This document shows, piece after piece, positions 20,673 through 32,066 of a stretch of 64,000 nucleotides of DNA. A model generated the notes under the pieces. It ran no database searches. It was not told the DNA's origin and was given only the letters and a program-made list of their open reading frames with translations. The stretch lies in contig CM068544.1 in the NCBI GenBank assembly GCA_035048495.1, positions 12,208,138 through 12,272,137 on the forward strand. The letters run 5' to 3'. The translations under genes were made by a program, and so were the position numbers. The DNA comes from Euptelea pleiosperma (taxonomy: Eukaryota > Streptophyta > Magnoliopsida > Ranunculales > Eupteleaceae). The stretch's first letter is position 1. Each line of letters starts with the position of its first letter.

Positions 20673-22031
20673 AACCCCCTGCCCAACCAGCAACACCGTC
20701 ACCATCCTCTCCTTCGCCTTCTTCTTCTTTTCACCGCCTCTACCACCACCTGCTGCTACCACAGGTGGCTGTACTAGCAGCCCGTCCACAAGTCATCTCC
20801 CACAATCCTCGCCGGAGTTGCAGGTCTGCAACTCCGGCCATCTCTCCTTCTTCTTCTCCCTTTCCTTCTCCTCTTTCTCCTTCTTCTCTTCTGCCTGCGC
20901 CTTCTCCTCCTGTTCCTTCTTCTTCTCCAGTCGTGTTCCCTTCATGCACCAGCCACCACCGCTGGAACCAGTCTGTAAACACCACCCTCAACTAGATCGG
21001 ATTGGTCCGCCTCCTCCATGCAGCATCATGATTCCTCATGATTTTCTTCTCCATCAGTCATCTACAAGAATGCTCCACCACTCCCTGATCATGTGCTCCG
21101 TGCACATCCGATCAAAACCAGCCCCTCACCATTAAGATTGACCATGAGCACCTCCAACTTGCTGATTTTCCTCATCTTCTTCGGCAAGAACCACCAGTAG
21201 ATCTAAGTCTACAACTTCACAGCCACTTGGTCTAATCTCTCTTTCTTTATGGTTGCTGCACGGTGAAGGTGTAGCAACTCCATCAGATCACCGCCCTTGC
21301 TCCTTCACCTACCGTCCAACAGTGGTTCTCTCAAGGTTGAGAATCATCTTCTCACCCCAGCTCCTCAACGTGTTGGCTAAAACAGATAACCTGCTGAGTT
21401 CCAACGCTGTACCATCATCATTGGCCCACCATCTGTCCATCGACAGCAACTTTCTGGGACTTCAACAGCTACTCCTCATGCACACATCGTGGAGCTTCAA
21501 CCTGCATCTTCACCGGACAACAATCTCCAACCAGCCTGAAAGTGCATCCCCATCTTACTGGGCTTGAGATCGTCTTCCTCACCATCTGTTGACCATCCTC
21601 TCTCCACTCTCCACTCTCTTGCCTTCGCTTGCTGCCTAGTTGCACCACGATGCACTGTTTCAAGGGATGTGAATCATGGTGAGCCTTTTCTCTCTCTAAC
21701 CTTTTCCTTTCTCTTTCTCTCTCTTGCTTTCTTTTTTTTTTCTCTCTCTAGAATAACCTCTTCTTCTCATTTTCTCTCAATCTCTCTAAAACTCCAATTT
21801 TCTCTCTTCTTCTACCACTTTCTCTCTCTAGTTTCTCTCTCTCAAAACTTCTTTCTCTCTCTACATCCCTCTCTTATTAAAATGCTTTCTAGTTTAGTTA
21901 TTTTGTCAGATTTTTGCTGTAAAAGATAATTTTGATTAAATAAAGTTGATTTGAGAATGATGTGTTACATGCAAATTTTTTGTTATCTTTTGTGTTCTTA
22001 TTCGCGCTAATCCAACTAATCCCGAGTACGG
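20673..22031 (+). mobile_element. LTR-e, partial (+), host of elements 1 and 3
   Basis: 3' part of a + LTR closely matching the end of solo LTR-h (21690-22010 versus about 58690-59010). It has a GTTGCAG hairpin at 20812-20837 and dense CT tracts (21690-21880). It breaks off at GAGTACGG (22031), where element 3 starts. Its left part lies beyond element 1, outside the window. ORFs here are unsupported. Confidence 0.75.
20812..20837. repeat. GTTGCAG dyad hairpin in LTR-e
   Basis: CCGGAGTTGCAG, two bases, CTGCAACTCCGG; the same 26-bp form occurs in the element 1 LTR at 19469-19494, in an LTR of opposite orientation. Confidence 0.9.
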
Positions 22032-23164
22032 TGATATTTGCTTAAAAGTGCTTATTTTAAGCCATTATCCTTTAGCATTATCACACTCTCCTATGTTAAA
22101 CTTCCCTATTTATACACGTTTCTACGTAAGAGTCGCTTTCATTACGTAGAACACACTTTTCTGGACGAAATGGTATATTTGCATGCATTAAACGCATTTC
22201 TAGAAGTCTAGATATGAAGCCGTTTTGATTAAGTCTCATTACGTGCTTTTTGTTATTGCAGGAAACCCGATCGGGCTATTCTCGAGACTTATGGGCCCAC
22301 GATCAACAATAGGAGCCTAATATCAAAGCTTAAAGAGCCAATAGGCTATGACTAGAAGATATAGGCCAAGTACGGGTCAAGTCAGAGGATCGTAGAGCCA
22401 GATAAAGAATCAAGAGAGGCAAAGCTGAAGACCAAGAGACGGGCCAAAGTGATTCAAAGCTGTACCAACTGACATAAAATGACGGCTTACGTAATTGGTG
22501 AAGCTGACGGAAGATTACATTGAAGATCAGGGTTTATGACCCTTCCGCCAGCTCTGTTGCCTTTATTTTGTGTTATTTTCTCTCTCCTCTCTCCTAATTC
22601 TCTTTCTAGGTTTTTAAATCCTAACATCTAACTCTTCTATCATCTCATCCTACCATTAGATCCTCAAATCGACCATCCGATCTTCAGATCGATCATCCTA
22701 ACCCTCCGATCTCCATCATCTAACCTCTAATCTCCTTTCCTCTAGCTCTATACCATCTCCCATAACTTTTCCACCGTTAGATCATCCATTGGACCATTAG
22801 ATCTTCTTTTGGACCGATGGATCTCTCCAGATCTGATGGTTCGCCAAATATGGGCCAGACCCAATCATCATTCCTCAAATTTTCACTCATGTATCCCAAG
22901 GCCTTCAATGGTGGCCCACACCATCATCGCCAAATCAAGCTCACATCAAATGGGCCATTAAGCTCTTGGCCTTGAGTAGCCCACGATCCCACGCAATCAA
23001 ATCCTACGGCCATCATGGCAAGTGAGTGCATTGCATCCAAAGGCCTTTACAAACATTAGGCCCAAAGCCTAACTTATAAGGCCAAGGCCTCATAGAATGA
23101 GCCAAGGCTTCAAAAGACCAAACACAAGCCCATGGCCCATAATCTAACCCATCATTTATACCCA

Positions 23165-23202
23165 TGAGAGAGAATTGGTCATTCTTGACCGATTCTCTCT
23201 CC
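23165..23202. repeat. Long imperfect palindrome in element 3 LTR
   Basis: GAGAGAGAAT and ATTCTCTCTC enclose GGTCA-TTCT-TGACC, giving 15 paired bases with one mismatch. A similar palindrome sits in element 4 LTRs (about 39062-39099) and element 6 (about 62013-62051). The LTR pair of element 3 diverges inside this palindrome, just after TGACC. Confidence 0.75.
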
Positions 23203-23398
23203 TCCAAAAATACCTGCGGTTTGTTAAAACCGTGTGCCTCTCACCCACGTTCTTTTAAGAGAAAAACTTCCCCTTGGGCAAAAGCTAGAGAGAAGCTGTG
23301 GGTTCCTTCACCATCTTCACATCTCCAACAGATCTACTAGTCTTCTCCTTTGAGAGGAGAGTCGTTCTGCTCCTCCCCATGATATCTCCATCGCCGGA

Positions 23399-23424
23399 GA
23401 AGAGTTGCAAACCTGCAACTCTTC
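23399..23424. repeat. Variant dyad hairpin GAAGAGTTGCA/TGCAACTCTTC
   Basis: Perfect 11-bp arms with a 4-base loop. The core AGTTGCA is shared with the family, but the outer arm is GAAG rather than CCGG, changed on both sides. The same LTR has CGGAGTTGCAG/CTGCAACTCCG at about 23749-23772 and GCTGGAGTT/AACTCCAGC at 23823-23847. Confidence 0.85.
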
Positions 23425-25330
23425 TTCCCTTTGCTGTCATGTTCTCCTCCATGAGAATTACTGACGATTCCTCCTCCCATCTTCTATGGCTTCCACGGTT
23501 TGCACAACTCTCTTCAAACCCAGCAACCATGCCACCGTTCCTATCTGCCTGCAACAAGAAATGGTGCCGCTCCGGAGATCTGCAACACGGTCTGGTCATC
23601 AAAAGACGGGATCTCCCTTCCTCAAAGCAGATCCGATCTGCAACGTCAACACCCATCGTGCAGGGATGCTCCCTCCATCAAACCCACCACCATTTCCTCC
23701 TCCTCTGATCCTCCTTCTACTTCTTTCTCTTTCACGGACATGACTGACCGGAGTTGCAGACCTGCAACTCCGACCGGTTGAACTTCCACAACAAACCGCT
23801 GTACCCACTCTCCTTAACGGTTGCTGGAGTTAACCTTCAACTCCAGCCCGTTTCTTCTCTCACTCTTCATCTGGAACCCACCAGCATCCATTTTCGTGGC
23901 TAGTCTTCATCACCTACAGCGGCTTTGCAGGGCTGCAAACGCCTCCTTCTTCTTGTCATCGTCTTCTTCATCCTGTTGAGCATGATTTGCAACTCATTGT
24001 TGCACCTTGGTGCAACGCCTCCAGCAGTCCTCCTCCCTTGTTGCAGCTTCAACAGTCTGCAACTCCCTTCTTCATCTCTAGCAATGCCACCTGTTCCTCT
24101 CCCTCACGCTCATCAAAACCAGCCAGCACCGTCTTCTTCCCTCTTCCATCATCACCTGCATGCAAGCTCGCCGGTTTTTCCCTTCCTCTCAGATCTGGAA
24201 CCAGCAACGGTTCCTTCCAAGTCCTGCACCTGCAGATCTGTCCACTAAAGACAGCAACGTGAAGCACGTTCCACCACCATGGAAACCATTTTTTATCTCT
24301 CCTGGCACATGAGCACACTGGCGACCCACATCAGAGCACCACCGTGTGACCTCCACTGTTGGCTCCTCACCTGTAGATCGTCTTCTTCATTGCTGAACGT
24401 CTTTGCATCCAAATCGGACTGCAACTCCAGCTGCTTTTCCATGATGCTGAAAAGCTGGGCACCGTTCCTAACGCCTGATCCATTGGCGCTCCACTCCATA
24501 TTGCTGGACATACAACAAGATCACCACCATCGTGATCTCCATCATCATCACCGGACACCTCTCTTTGATGCCCGTGTACTTGCGGCCCCCACATACGATC
24601 TGCTATAGGGATTCCTCCTCTTTCTCCAAAAGCTTCTTCCCAACCTTACTGCCATGCAGACCATCTTGTGCCAACGGATCTCCACCTTTCGGGTGTCACC
24701 AAGGTGTCCAACCCGACTAGCCAGCCTGCACATGATGCCCTTCCTCATGGTGCAACCTCCATGCACCCCTCCTTCCATCATGCAAGCCCTCTCTCACTCA
24801 TGGCCAGACCTCATTGGCCAACTTGGCCGATCTCCGATCCTTCACCGAGGTAAGTTTGCAAGGTAACACTTTCTCTCTCTAAACTTAGTTCTTCATTCCT
24901 CACTTTCTCTCTTCTTCTACTTTCTCTCTCTAGATCTCCTCTCTAAATAACATGGAAGGGACGTGACATCCCTAAATTCCATGTTCTCTCACTTTCTCTC
25001 TCTAGGATTTCTCTTTTCTCTCTAAAAATCTTAGTTTCTCTCTCTTCTCCTTGTTTCTCTCTCTGCATGGTTTCTCTCACTTTCTCTCTCTAGATGACAT
25101 GGAAGGGACGTGACATCTCTAATCCCATGTTCTCTCTCTAGAGTGAGATTTCTCTCTCTAAGTCTATTTTCTCTCTCTAGATCCTCTCACTACGTTCTTA
25201 GGCCGATCGCCTATTCACTTGGCCGACTCCTTTCGGCGAGTGAAAAGGTGAGCTTTTTAGGGCACATTATAGTACATTAGCCAATTCACATCTACCTTGT
25301 CGGCCGGTAAGAGTCGATGTGGATTCCACG

Positions 25331-25729
25331 ATTGAGCAGCATTCCATGAAATTTGGACGGTCCTCTTCTTGATCGGTAGCGCCCTTAGCTCCAAAGGTCA
25401 TGGGATGCTTCTCTGTCAAAACCCTTCTCACGATTGAAGCATTCATCAGAGTCTTGGACGATCCTCTTCTTGATCGGTAGCGCCCTTAGCTCTGAGATTT
25501 CAATGGACGTTTCTTTCCCTTACCCCTTCTCTCGATTGAGCAGCATTCCATGAAATTTGGACGGTCCTCTTCTTGATCGGTAGCGCCCTTAGCTCCAAAG
25601 GTCATGGGATGCTTCTCTGTCAAAATCCTTCTCACGATTGAAGCATTCATCAAAGTCTTGGACGATCCTCTTCTTGATCGGTAGCGCCCTTAGCTCTGAG
25701 ATTTCAATGGACGTTTCTTTCCCTTACCT
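25331..25729 (+). repeat. 204-bp tandem repeat with ~100-bp subrepeats in element 3 LTR
   Basis: ATTGAGCAGC starts at 25331 and again at 25535. Within each unit CTTCTTGATCGGTAGCGCCC occurs twice, so four times in all. LTR-f has three copies in reverse (35150-35420). It is a subfamily marker and might act as an enhancer-type array. Confidence 0.9.
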
Positions 25730-26086
25730 CTTCATCTCTCATCCCTTTACATGCTTTCTTACATGCTTTCTTTATTTCTGTTATTTTGATTTATGTACGC
25801 ACTCTTTGATGATTAATGAAGTTGTTTTTGATATTTTGGTGTTCTGAATCTCAAATGAATGTTGTTTTTAAATCGACTCGCCCTTCTCATCTCTTCCACC
25901 ATTCTCATTTCTCTCTGTATATTATTTGTCAATTTTAATTCCTTATTGTACTAACTCACACCGAGTGCAGATCGACATCCGACACGTACTGCTATACAAG
26001 TTACATTTTGCAGACAATCGGATTTTACAAATATTATTGAAGTTAGGGTTTCCGAATTGACGACACGGAAAAATCCTTCTATCAAA

Positions 26087-26223
26087 TGGCGCTGTTGCCG
26101 CTCGGTGTACAGGAACGCATAAAGGAATAAAGATGACGAGAATCATAATATCAAATGGCGCCGTTGCCGCTTGGTGTACAGGAATGCATAAAGGAATGAA
26201 GACGACGAAAATGGAAAGATCCA
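26087..26223 (+). repeat. Duplicated primer binding site, element 3 (69-bp tandem duplication)
   Basis: TGGCGCTGTTGCCGCT at 26087 and TGGCGCCGTTGCCGCT at 26156 head two copies of a 69-bp unit that also repeats the LTR-end bases ATCAAA or TATCAAA. The second copy matches tRNA-Asp better than the first. Either could prime; only the first sits directly after the LTR. Confidence 0.85.
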
Positions 26224-27970
26224 GACATTTGGAAACTTTCTATTTGCAGATTTTTAGTATTATTTTGTCATGCCTCGGAAGGCCGGGTGCAAAGTTGTAA
26301 TCGGACACCTTGATTAGTACCATATCTAGATGTGTGTTCAAGGGTTTTAGAACCCTTGATTGAGTGCCTAACTCACAAAAAAATTAAAAAATTAAAAATG
26401 CTAGTTTCCATTTCTGCACATTTTAGGATATTCGTATATGGGAAGATTGCATTTTTGGATGCTTTCCAAATCAGGAAGTTTCCATCTTTGCAAGGTTTCC
26501 ATTCCTGGGAAATTTCTTTGGAATCGAGCTTATTTAGAAAAATTTCGAATTTGACGAAATTCTATATTTAGAAATTCTTATTTTTAGAGGATTTCTAGAT
26601 GTGGAAGGTCCCCTTTTTGGAAGGTTTCCAACACGGGAAGAAACCCTAAATTTAGCAAGTTTTCAGATTTAGGAAACTACTAATTTTAGAGAATTTTCCT
26701 AACTTGGAGAAACTGTTAAATTGGAAAGGTCTATTAGAGGGCTGATAGTTGTTTAGTCAACTCTCATAAATAGTAACTTTCTAATTTACCTTGCCTTATT
26801 GATTGATTGATTGCTTACCCACACAAGGCAGGGACATTCCAAAAAATATTCCCACACCCTAGACCCATATCATATACTAATTCGTATGCAGGATTGCGAT
26901 TCTAAATGCGGGTAGGGAGCGAAAGCTCACTACGAAGGAATCGGGCCCAAGCCCATGAAGATACCCCTCCCTACCCCGAAGAAGCGACCCCGTGGTGTGG
27001 CCCACGGGAGGTAAGTCCCTTCCCTCGCCTTGAGAGCGATACTGTGCAATTGGGTGCATTATAATGCCGTATGTCTATTTGCTTCTTGCATAAACTTATT
27101 CGCACTGTGTGGATGTGGCCGCTAATTAATGAACCCTAATTGAGCAGACCCAGCTCTACTTGAAACTGGTGGGATTTCATCACCCACCTCATCATTCCAG
27201 CTGATTTTGATCCCTAAGATCCACTATAATAAAAAGAATCAAGAGCTAGAGGCAAAATAGATCGGTGTTCTAGGACACCCCTTCACGTAGTCTTTCCATC
27301 CATCCCAGGTCGAATAAGTCCAAGAGCGCGGGTCCCTGTTGTCTAACACACCCAAAGGTCCCTACTACTCAAGTATACCGAGTTCACCAATGGCTTCCCT
27401 GGTTCTTTGTTGGTCTGCTTATTTGTTGGGTTAGGAACACAAACCAACCCTAGCTTATACTAATGGAACACTCATCTCCATTGCTTGACAAATCCGGTTA
27501 GTCTGGGGCGTACATAAGTCAGCCGATGTGCCGCACGTCTGTCTAGGCTTCGGATTATCTTGCGATCAATTTGAGTTAGTATTGAAGCATTTGCTTTGAA
27601 GAGTGTATCCAAGTGAGAACCCAAGTGCGACAAAGTTAGTCCGGCGGTTAACAAAATAAACCAGTGGTCCGCCCACTGTCATAATCTACAATACCCCACA
27701 AACTAACAAGATAAATCCTCAAACTTATACTGATTTGTTTTAGACATAGGATTATCTTGCTTGCTCTATGTGCATCATTTAGGATCACTACTCCAGTGTC
27801 TCCTTGTAACCGATTCTATGGCTTATTTCTATGGTTTCAACTGCCACATCGTTTGATTCGATCTGAGAGTCTTTCGATCTTCAACACCATAATCTTGGAT
27901 AGGGGTGCTTACTGTAAACCCCACTGGAGTCTGCTCCACAAAATCCATCCCCGATACACATTGTCTTCAA

Positions 27971-28113
27971 CTCTGCTAACCATGGTCAGAGAATCCCTTT
28001 GCTAGGTCTCTTACTGATGAGAGAACCGCTACTGCAATCCAATACCCGCTCCTCTTTCAGAGTTTGCGGCTCTGTTAACCACGGTCAGAGAAACCTCTCA
28101 GTCTCTTCTGAGA
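27971..28113 (+). other. Hairpin cluster, element 3
   Basis: CTCTG/CAGAG (27971-27991), GGTCTCT with AGAGA-ACC (28005-28027, one bulge), CTCTG/CAGAG (28070-28090) and TCTCAG/CTGAGA (28096-28113). The last has loop TCTCTT where element 2 has TCTTCA, with the stem unchanged. AGGGGTGC...AACCCC at about 27900 also pairs, and its element 2 partner differs on both sides. Confidence 0.65.
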
Positions 28114-28229
28114 AAGAACCTACCTGTACTACTGCTGGGTTTGGTTAGCTCAAATGGAAGTGGTCCTACTCCAACTGATGAGCTGGATGACTAATGATTC
28201 ACTCAGTCTCCCTGTGCTTCAACTTGGTT

Positions 28230-28248
28230 GGGGGTGCTTATCACTCCC
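28230..28248 (+). other. Conserved post-pol hairpin, element 3 copy
   Basis: GGGGGTG-CTTAT-CACTCCC; the one change from CACCCCC leaves a G-U pair in RNA. GCACC-GAGGAC-GGTGC follows at 28481-28496, with GGTTGGGGGTGGG just after it. Confidence 0.75.
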
Positions 28249-28549
28249 GTTGTGTCTGGCTGAAGACGTAAAACTTAGCGCTTTCAAAAAGGCAATTCCG
28301 GTATTCGTAGTTACATGAGTCGCATGCATATTTGCTATATCTATCTTTCATGCAGGTACCTTCAATACAGAAAATCATCTGGTACTAGACAGTATTCATT
28401 TCATGCCCCATTGGTAACATCCTCCCTAATCTCCTTGCATCATTACCGATATTTCAACATTTTTTTGGTCCCGGTTATAAGCACCGAGGACGGTGCTATT
28501 TTGGTTGGGGGTGGGTATTTACCAAAACTCATGTTTTCATTTTGATAAA

Positions 28550-28675
28550 ATTCCAAAAAAATTATAAAATATATAAAAATAAAAAAATAAAAAAATAAAA
28601 AAATAAAATAATAAAAAAATAAAAAAATAAAAATAAAAATAAAATTAAATTAAAAATTAAAAAAAAAAACAATTG
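28550..28675. repeat. A/T-rich low-complexity spacer (AAAAAAT-type)
   Basis: Runs of AAAAAATA and similar, between the second post-pol hairpin and the small-ORF region. Element 2 has TA repeats plus an A run at the same place (13466-13497) and element 4 has a T/AAAAAA tract (41920-41970), so the position is prone to simple-repeat growth. Confidence 0.85.
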
Positions 28676-29711
28676 TGTTTTTGGGTGTTTTCCGATGATT
28701 TTCAATGTTTTCTAGAACTTCCAAAATATGTCAAATACCCTGACTTTTATTAGAAATATCCGTGAAATCGTTTTATAAAGGATGACATTTTCTGTGTTAC
28801 ATGCTAGCTTTGAGTCAAGTCAAGTCAAGCGTGACTACAGCAGATTTGAAAACTTAGAAAAACTCAGATTTTGCACAAATTGTACACATTCATCACCAGA
28901 GTCATCCTAAGTTTAGAATCTCTAAAGATCCTAGAAGAATATTTGTGGAGACCTAACCTAGTGCGCTTTCGAGCCTTTCATCATTTCAGAGGGTTATACT
29001 ACAATTCCGAGTCACAAGATGACTCACTATTTCTTCATGTCCGCAATATTTTGTTGAAAGATCTCATTATCCTTTGTATTGATCATGGAACTCGGAACGA
29101 CATCAAAATTGGATTATTACGACAGAACCTTTTTTATATCTATTCAAAACATGTTACATGAGAGTGTAAACCCTAGAAAATGATTTAGGCCATCTTTTTA
29201 AACCTTTCAGCCTTTTTAGTTTACCTTAAATCTCTACCATTTGAAACCCTTCTGAGCCTTTATAAAAAGCCTTTCCTTGTTAAAGCCCATTAACCTATAA
29301 CCCAATCCAGTTACGAAGTATGACTCGCGACCCTACTTCTGAGAAGGAGAGAGAAATGATTGTTATGGGTATACTATGAAAAGAAAAGTCAAGAAAAAGT
29401 CTAGAAAAAGACCAGTGGTTCAAACTGAGAAGAAAAGATGAAAAGAAAGTATAGAAAAGAGCTGAAAACAAAATTGAGCAGTCTTAGAAATATCAAGAAA
29501 AAGAGAAAAATATGAAAGAAGGAAAAGAAACAGATAATGGTTTTACACCCGCAGGAAAGATGCAAGAAAATCGAGATATCCTCTCAGAAGCTTTGAAATC
29601 CTGTATCCCCTTATTTTTCTACACCTGACCTAAGCCTCGTTACAACCTATGAAAGTCCTACTTGATTCTAGGATAGCACGATCATTAATGTAGAGAATGG
29701 AGAAAGAGAAG

Positions 29712-29984
29712 CTATAGAGTTTGATCTAACGTTCCCAAGTGAAATGATATTCCTTTCATGAGATCTTCTTCTGTTAAAAATGTCCTTCCTTCAAACAATA
29801 CATATGTGAGATATTTGTTTTTATCAATATGTCTCCTCACATATAAATTGAGAGAAAAGAAATAAAACCACTGACGAGTGATCATTCTGAGTGTTTTACA
29901 AGTGAGATTTGAGGTCAAGGCATACAATCTTTTAGGTGATTTGGAACTCTTAACTGTCGGATGATGATAATGTTGACCACACAC
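29712..29984 (-). CDS. Conserved antisense ORF, 90 aa, unknown function (element 3)
   Basis: Homologue of the ORF at 14528-14806. Strongest sharing is in the C-terminal half (YVRR, LTYVLFEGRT, LTEEDLM, DQTL). The N-terminal half keeps HHPTVK and TSNLT. It lies antisense to the element, ending about 230 bp nearer the pol side than its start. The stop TAG follows DQTL in elements 1, 2 and 3, and TAA in element 4. No recognised domain and no clear promoter; it could be an exon of a longer antisense transcript starting in the 3' LTR. Confidence 0.45.
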   Translation of the reverse strand: MCGQHYHHPTVKSSKSPKRLYALTSNLTCKTLRMITRQWFYFFSLNLYVRRHIDKNKYLTYVLFEGRTFLTEEDLMKGISFHLGTLDQTL

Positions 29985-30210
29985 ACACGTCGAGTCAGAC
30001 TATTCTGGGTCATGATTATCAGTCTATAGTCTTGTCAAAACTTCCTGACTATCTACTAGCTTGTAACTATTTTTGCATCCAAATGATAATTTGTCGAACG
30101 GTGTTTTCCCTGAGCTAATATGAAAAAGTGTGCAGCATGTGCAGAGCCCTTTTAAGCTCATTTATTTCGCACTAATTGCCAAGGATTGGCAATATGCTGG
30201 TTGGGGGTTG

Positions 30211-32064
30211 TGATATTTGCTTAAAAGTACTTATTTTAAGCCATTATCCTTTAGCGTTATCACACTCTCCTATGTTAAACTTCCCTATTTATACACGTTT
30301 CTACGTAAGAGTCGCTTTCATTACGTAGAACACACTTTTCTGGATGAAATGGTATATTTGCATGCATTAAACGCATTTCTAGAAGTCTAGATATGAAGCC
30401 ATTTTGATTAAGTCTCATTACGTGCTTTTCGTTATTGCAGGAAACCCGATCGGGCTATTCTCGAGACTTATGGGCCCACGATCAACAATAGGAGCCTAAT
30501 ATCAAAGCTTAAAGAGCCAATAGGCTATGACTAGAAGATATAGGCCAAGTACGGGTCAAGTCAGAGGATCGTAGAGCTAGATAAAGAATCAAGAGAGGCA
30601 AAGCTGAAGACCAAGAGACGGGCCAAAGTGATTCAAAGCCGTACCAACTGACATAAAATGACGGCTTACGTAATTGGTGAAGCTGACGGAAGATTACATT
30701 GAAGATCAGGGTTCATGACCCTTCCGCCAGCTCTGTTGCCTTTATTTTGTGTTATTTTCTCTCTCCTCTCTCCTAATTCTCTTTCTAGGTTTTTAAATCC
30801 TAACATCTAACTCTTCTATCATCTCATCCTACCATTAGATCCTCAAATCGACCATCCGATCTTCAGATCGATCATCCTAACCCTCTGATCTCCATCATCT
30901 AACCTCTAATCTCCTTTCCTCTAGCTCTATACCATCTCCCATAACTTTTCCACCGTTAGATCATCCATTGGACCATTAGATCTTCTTTTGGACCGATGGA
31001 TCTCTCCAGATCTAATGGTTCACCAAATATGGGCCAGACCCAATCATCATTCCTCAAATTTTCACTCATGTATCCCAAGGCCTTCAATGGTGGCCCACAC
31101 CATCATCGCCAAATCAAGCTCACATCAAATGGGCCATTAAGCTCTTGGCCTTGAGTAGCCCACGATCCCACGCAATCAAATCCTACGGCCATCATGGCAA
31201 GTGAGTGCATTGCATCCAAAGGCCTTTACAAACATTAGGCCCAAAGCCTAACTTATAAGGCCAAGGCCTCATCGAATGAGCCAAGGCTTCAAAAGCCCAA
31301 ACACAAGCCCATGGCCCATAATCTAACCCATCATTTATACCCATGAGAGAGAATTGGTCATTCTTGACCAGCAGCTCCTCCAACTTGCTCAGCAGATCGG
31401 CCACCATTGTGACTCCAAGACGTCCCCTCTTGCCACCATTCACGGATCCTGATTCTAACTCCTCTCCTCCATGCTAAACTTGGGTTGGCCATCTTCATGG
31501 CCAATCCGTGCATCCACTTAGCCTATTCGTTGGCTAGTAAGTTCATGTGGGTAATTGTTATCCCATTCTTTGGTCTCTCTCTCTCTCTCTAATACTACCT
31601 TTCTCCCTCTAGTTTCTCTCTCTAGGCCTTTTTACTTGTTTCTCTCTCTATCTCATGTTTACTTTGATTTCTAGATTAGTTTTGATAGTTCTTTTAATCA
31701 AATGTAAGAAACTTTATTAGATTAATAAAAGTAGTTTGGTTGTGTTAAAGTTTTGATTAAGTGTTGTGTTAGTGATTGGTGTTCTTTCTGTTTCATATCA
31801 TTAATAGTTTCTTCATAAGCTCCTCAAATGATAAAGCATGTTTTAAGTCCAACACCACCATTCTCACCCCACCGCATATCTTCTATCGAAAATCTATCAT
31901 TTTATGTTCTCGAATTGCCCAAACTAACCCAGAGTACGGATCGACATCTGACACGAATCCCTATACAATATCTCATATTTTACAAGACTAAAGATTCGGA
32001 TAATTTACAAATGTGTTGATTCTAGAGTTTCCGTAACCAACGACGTGAAAAAACCTAAGTTTCA
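30211..32064 (+). mobile_element. Element 3 3' LTR, chimeric; also sits as 5' LTR before a second primer site
   Basis: Starts TGATATTTGC right after a polypurine tract, so it serves as the 3' LTR of element 3. It ends CTAAGTTTCA and is followed by a tRNA-Asp primer site (32067), as a 5' LTR would be. Bases 30211-31369 match the element 3 5' LTR (about 1% different); 31370-31930 do not. TACGG, the sequence before element 3 at 22027-22031, recurs inside it at 31935-31939. It is most simply a product of recombination between two LTRs. Confidence 0.75.
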
Positions 32065-32066
32065 AT

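Larger units (their letters stand above)
22032..26084 (+). mobile_element. Element 3 5' LTR (4,053 bp)
   Basis: Starts TGATATTTGC, ends CCTTCTATCA. Preceded by TACGG (22027-22031). The first 1,159 bp match 30211-31369 with about 13 differences and no gap; after that the two LTRs are unrelated by eye until the conserved end. The middle (23220-24880) has several GTTGCAG-type hairpins. 24870-25190 is CT-rich with two copies of a GACATGGAAGGGACGTGACATC block. 25331-25729 is a tandem repeat. ORFs in it are unsupported. Confidence 0.85.
26085..30210 (+). mobile_element. Element 3 interior: non-autonomous, no gag-pol
   Basis: Leader (26225-27860) with the blocks seen in element 2, hairpin cluster (27971-28113), post-pol hairpins (28230-28248, 28480-28497), an A/T low-complexity spacer (28550-28675), remnants of the small sense ORF (about 29020-29190, frameshifted), the antisense ORF (29712-29984) and the polypurine tract (30199-30210). 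About 4.1 kb with no gag, protease, RT or integrase sequence. It is collinear with element 2, so both descend from one deleted form. Confidence 0.85.

Noticed and set aside
25331..25729. CRISPR-like repeat array
   Set aside because: Four imperfect copies with repeated, not unique, sequence between them; an LTR tandem duplication.
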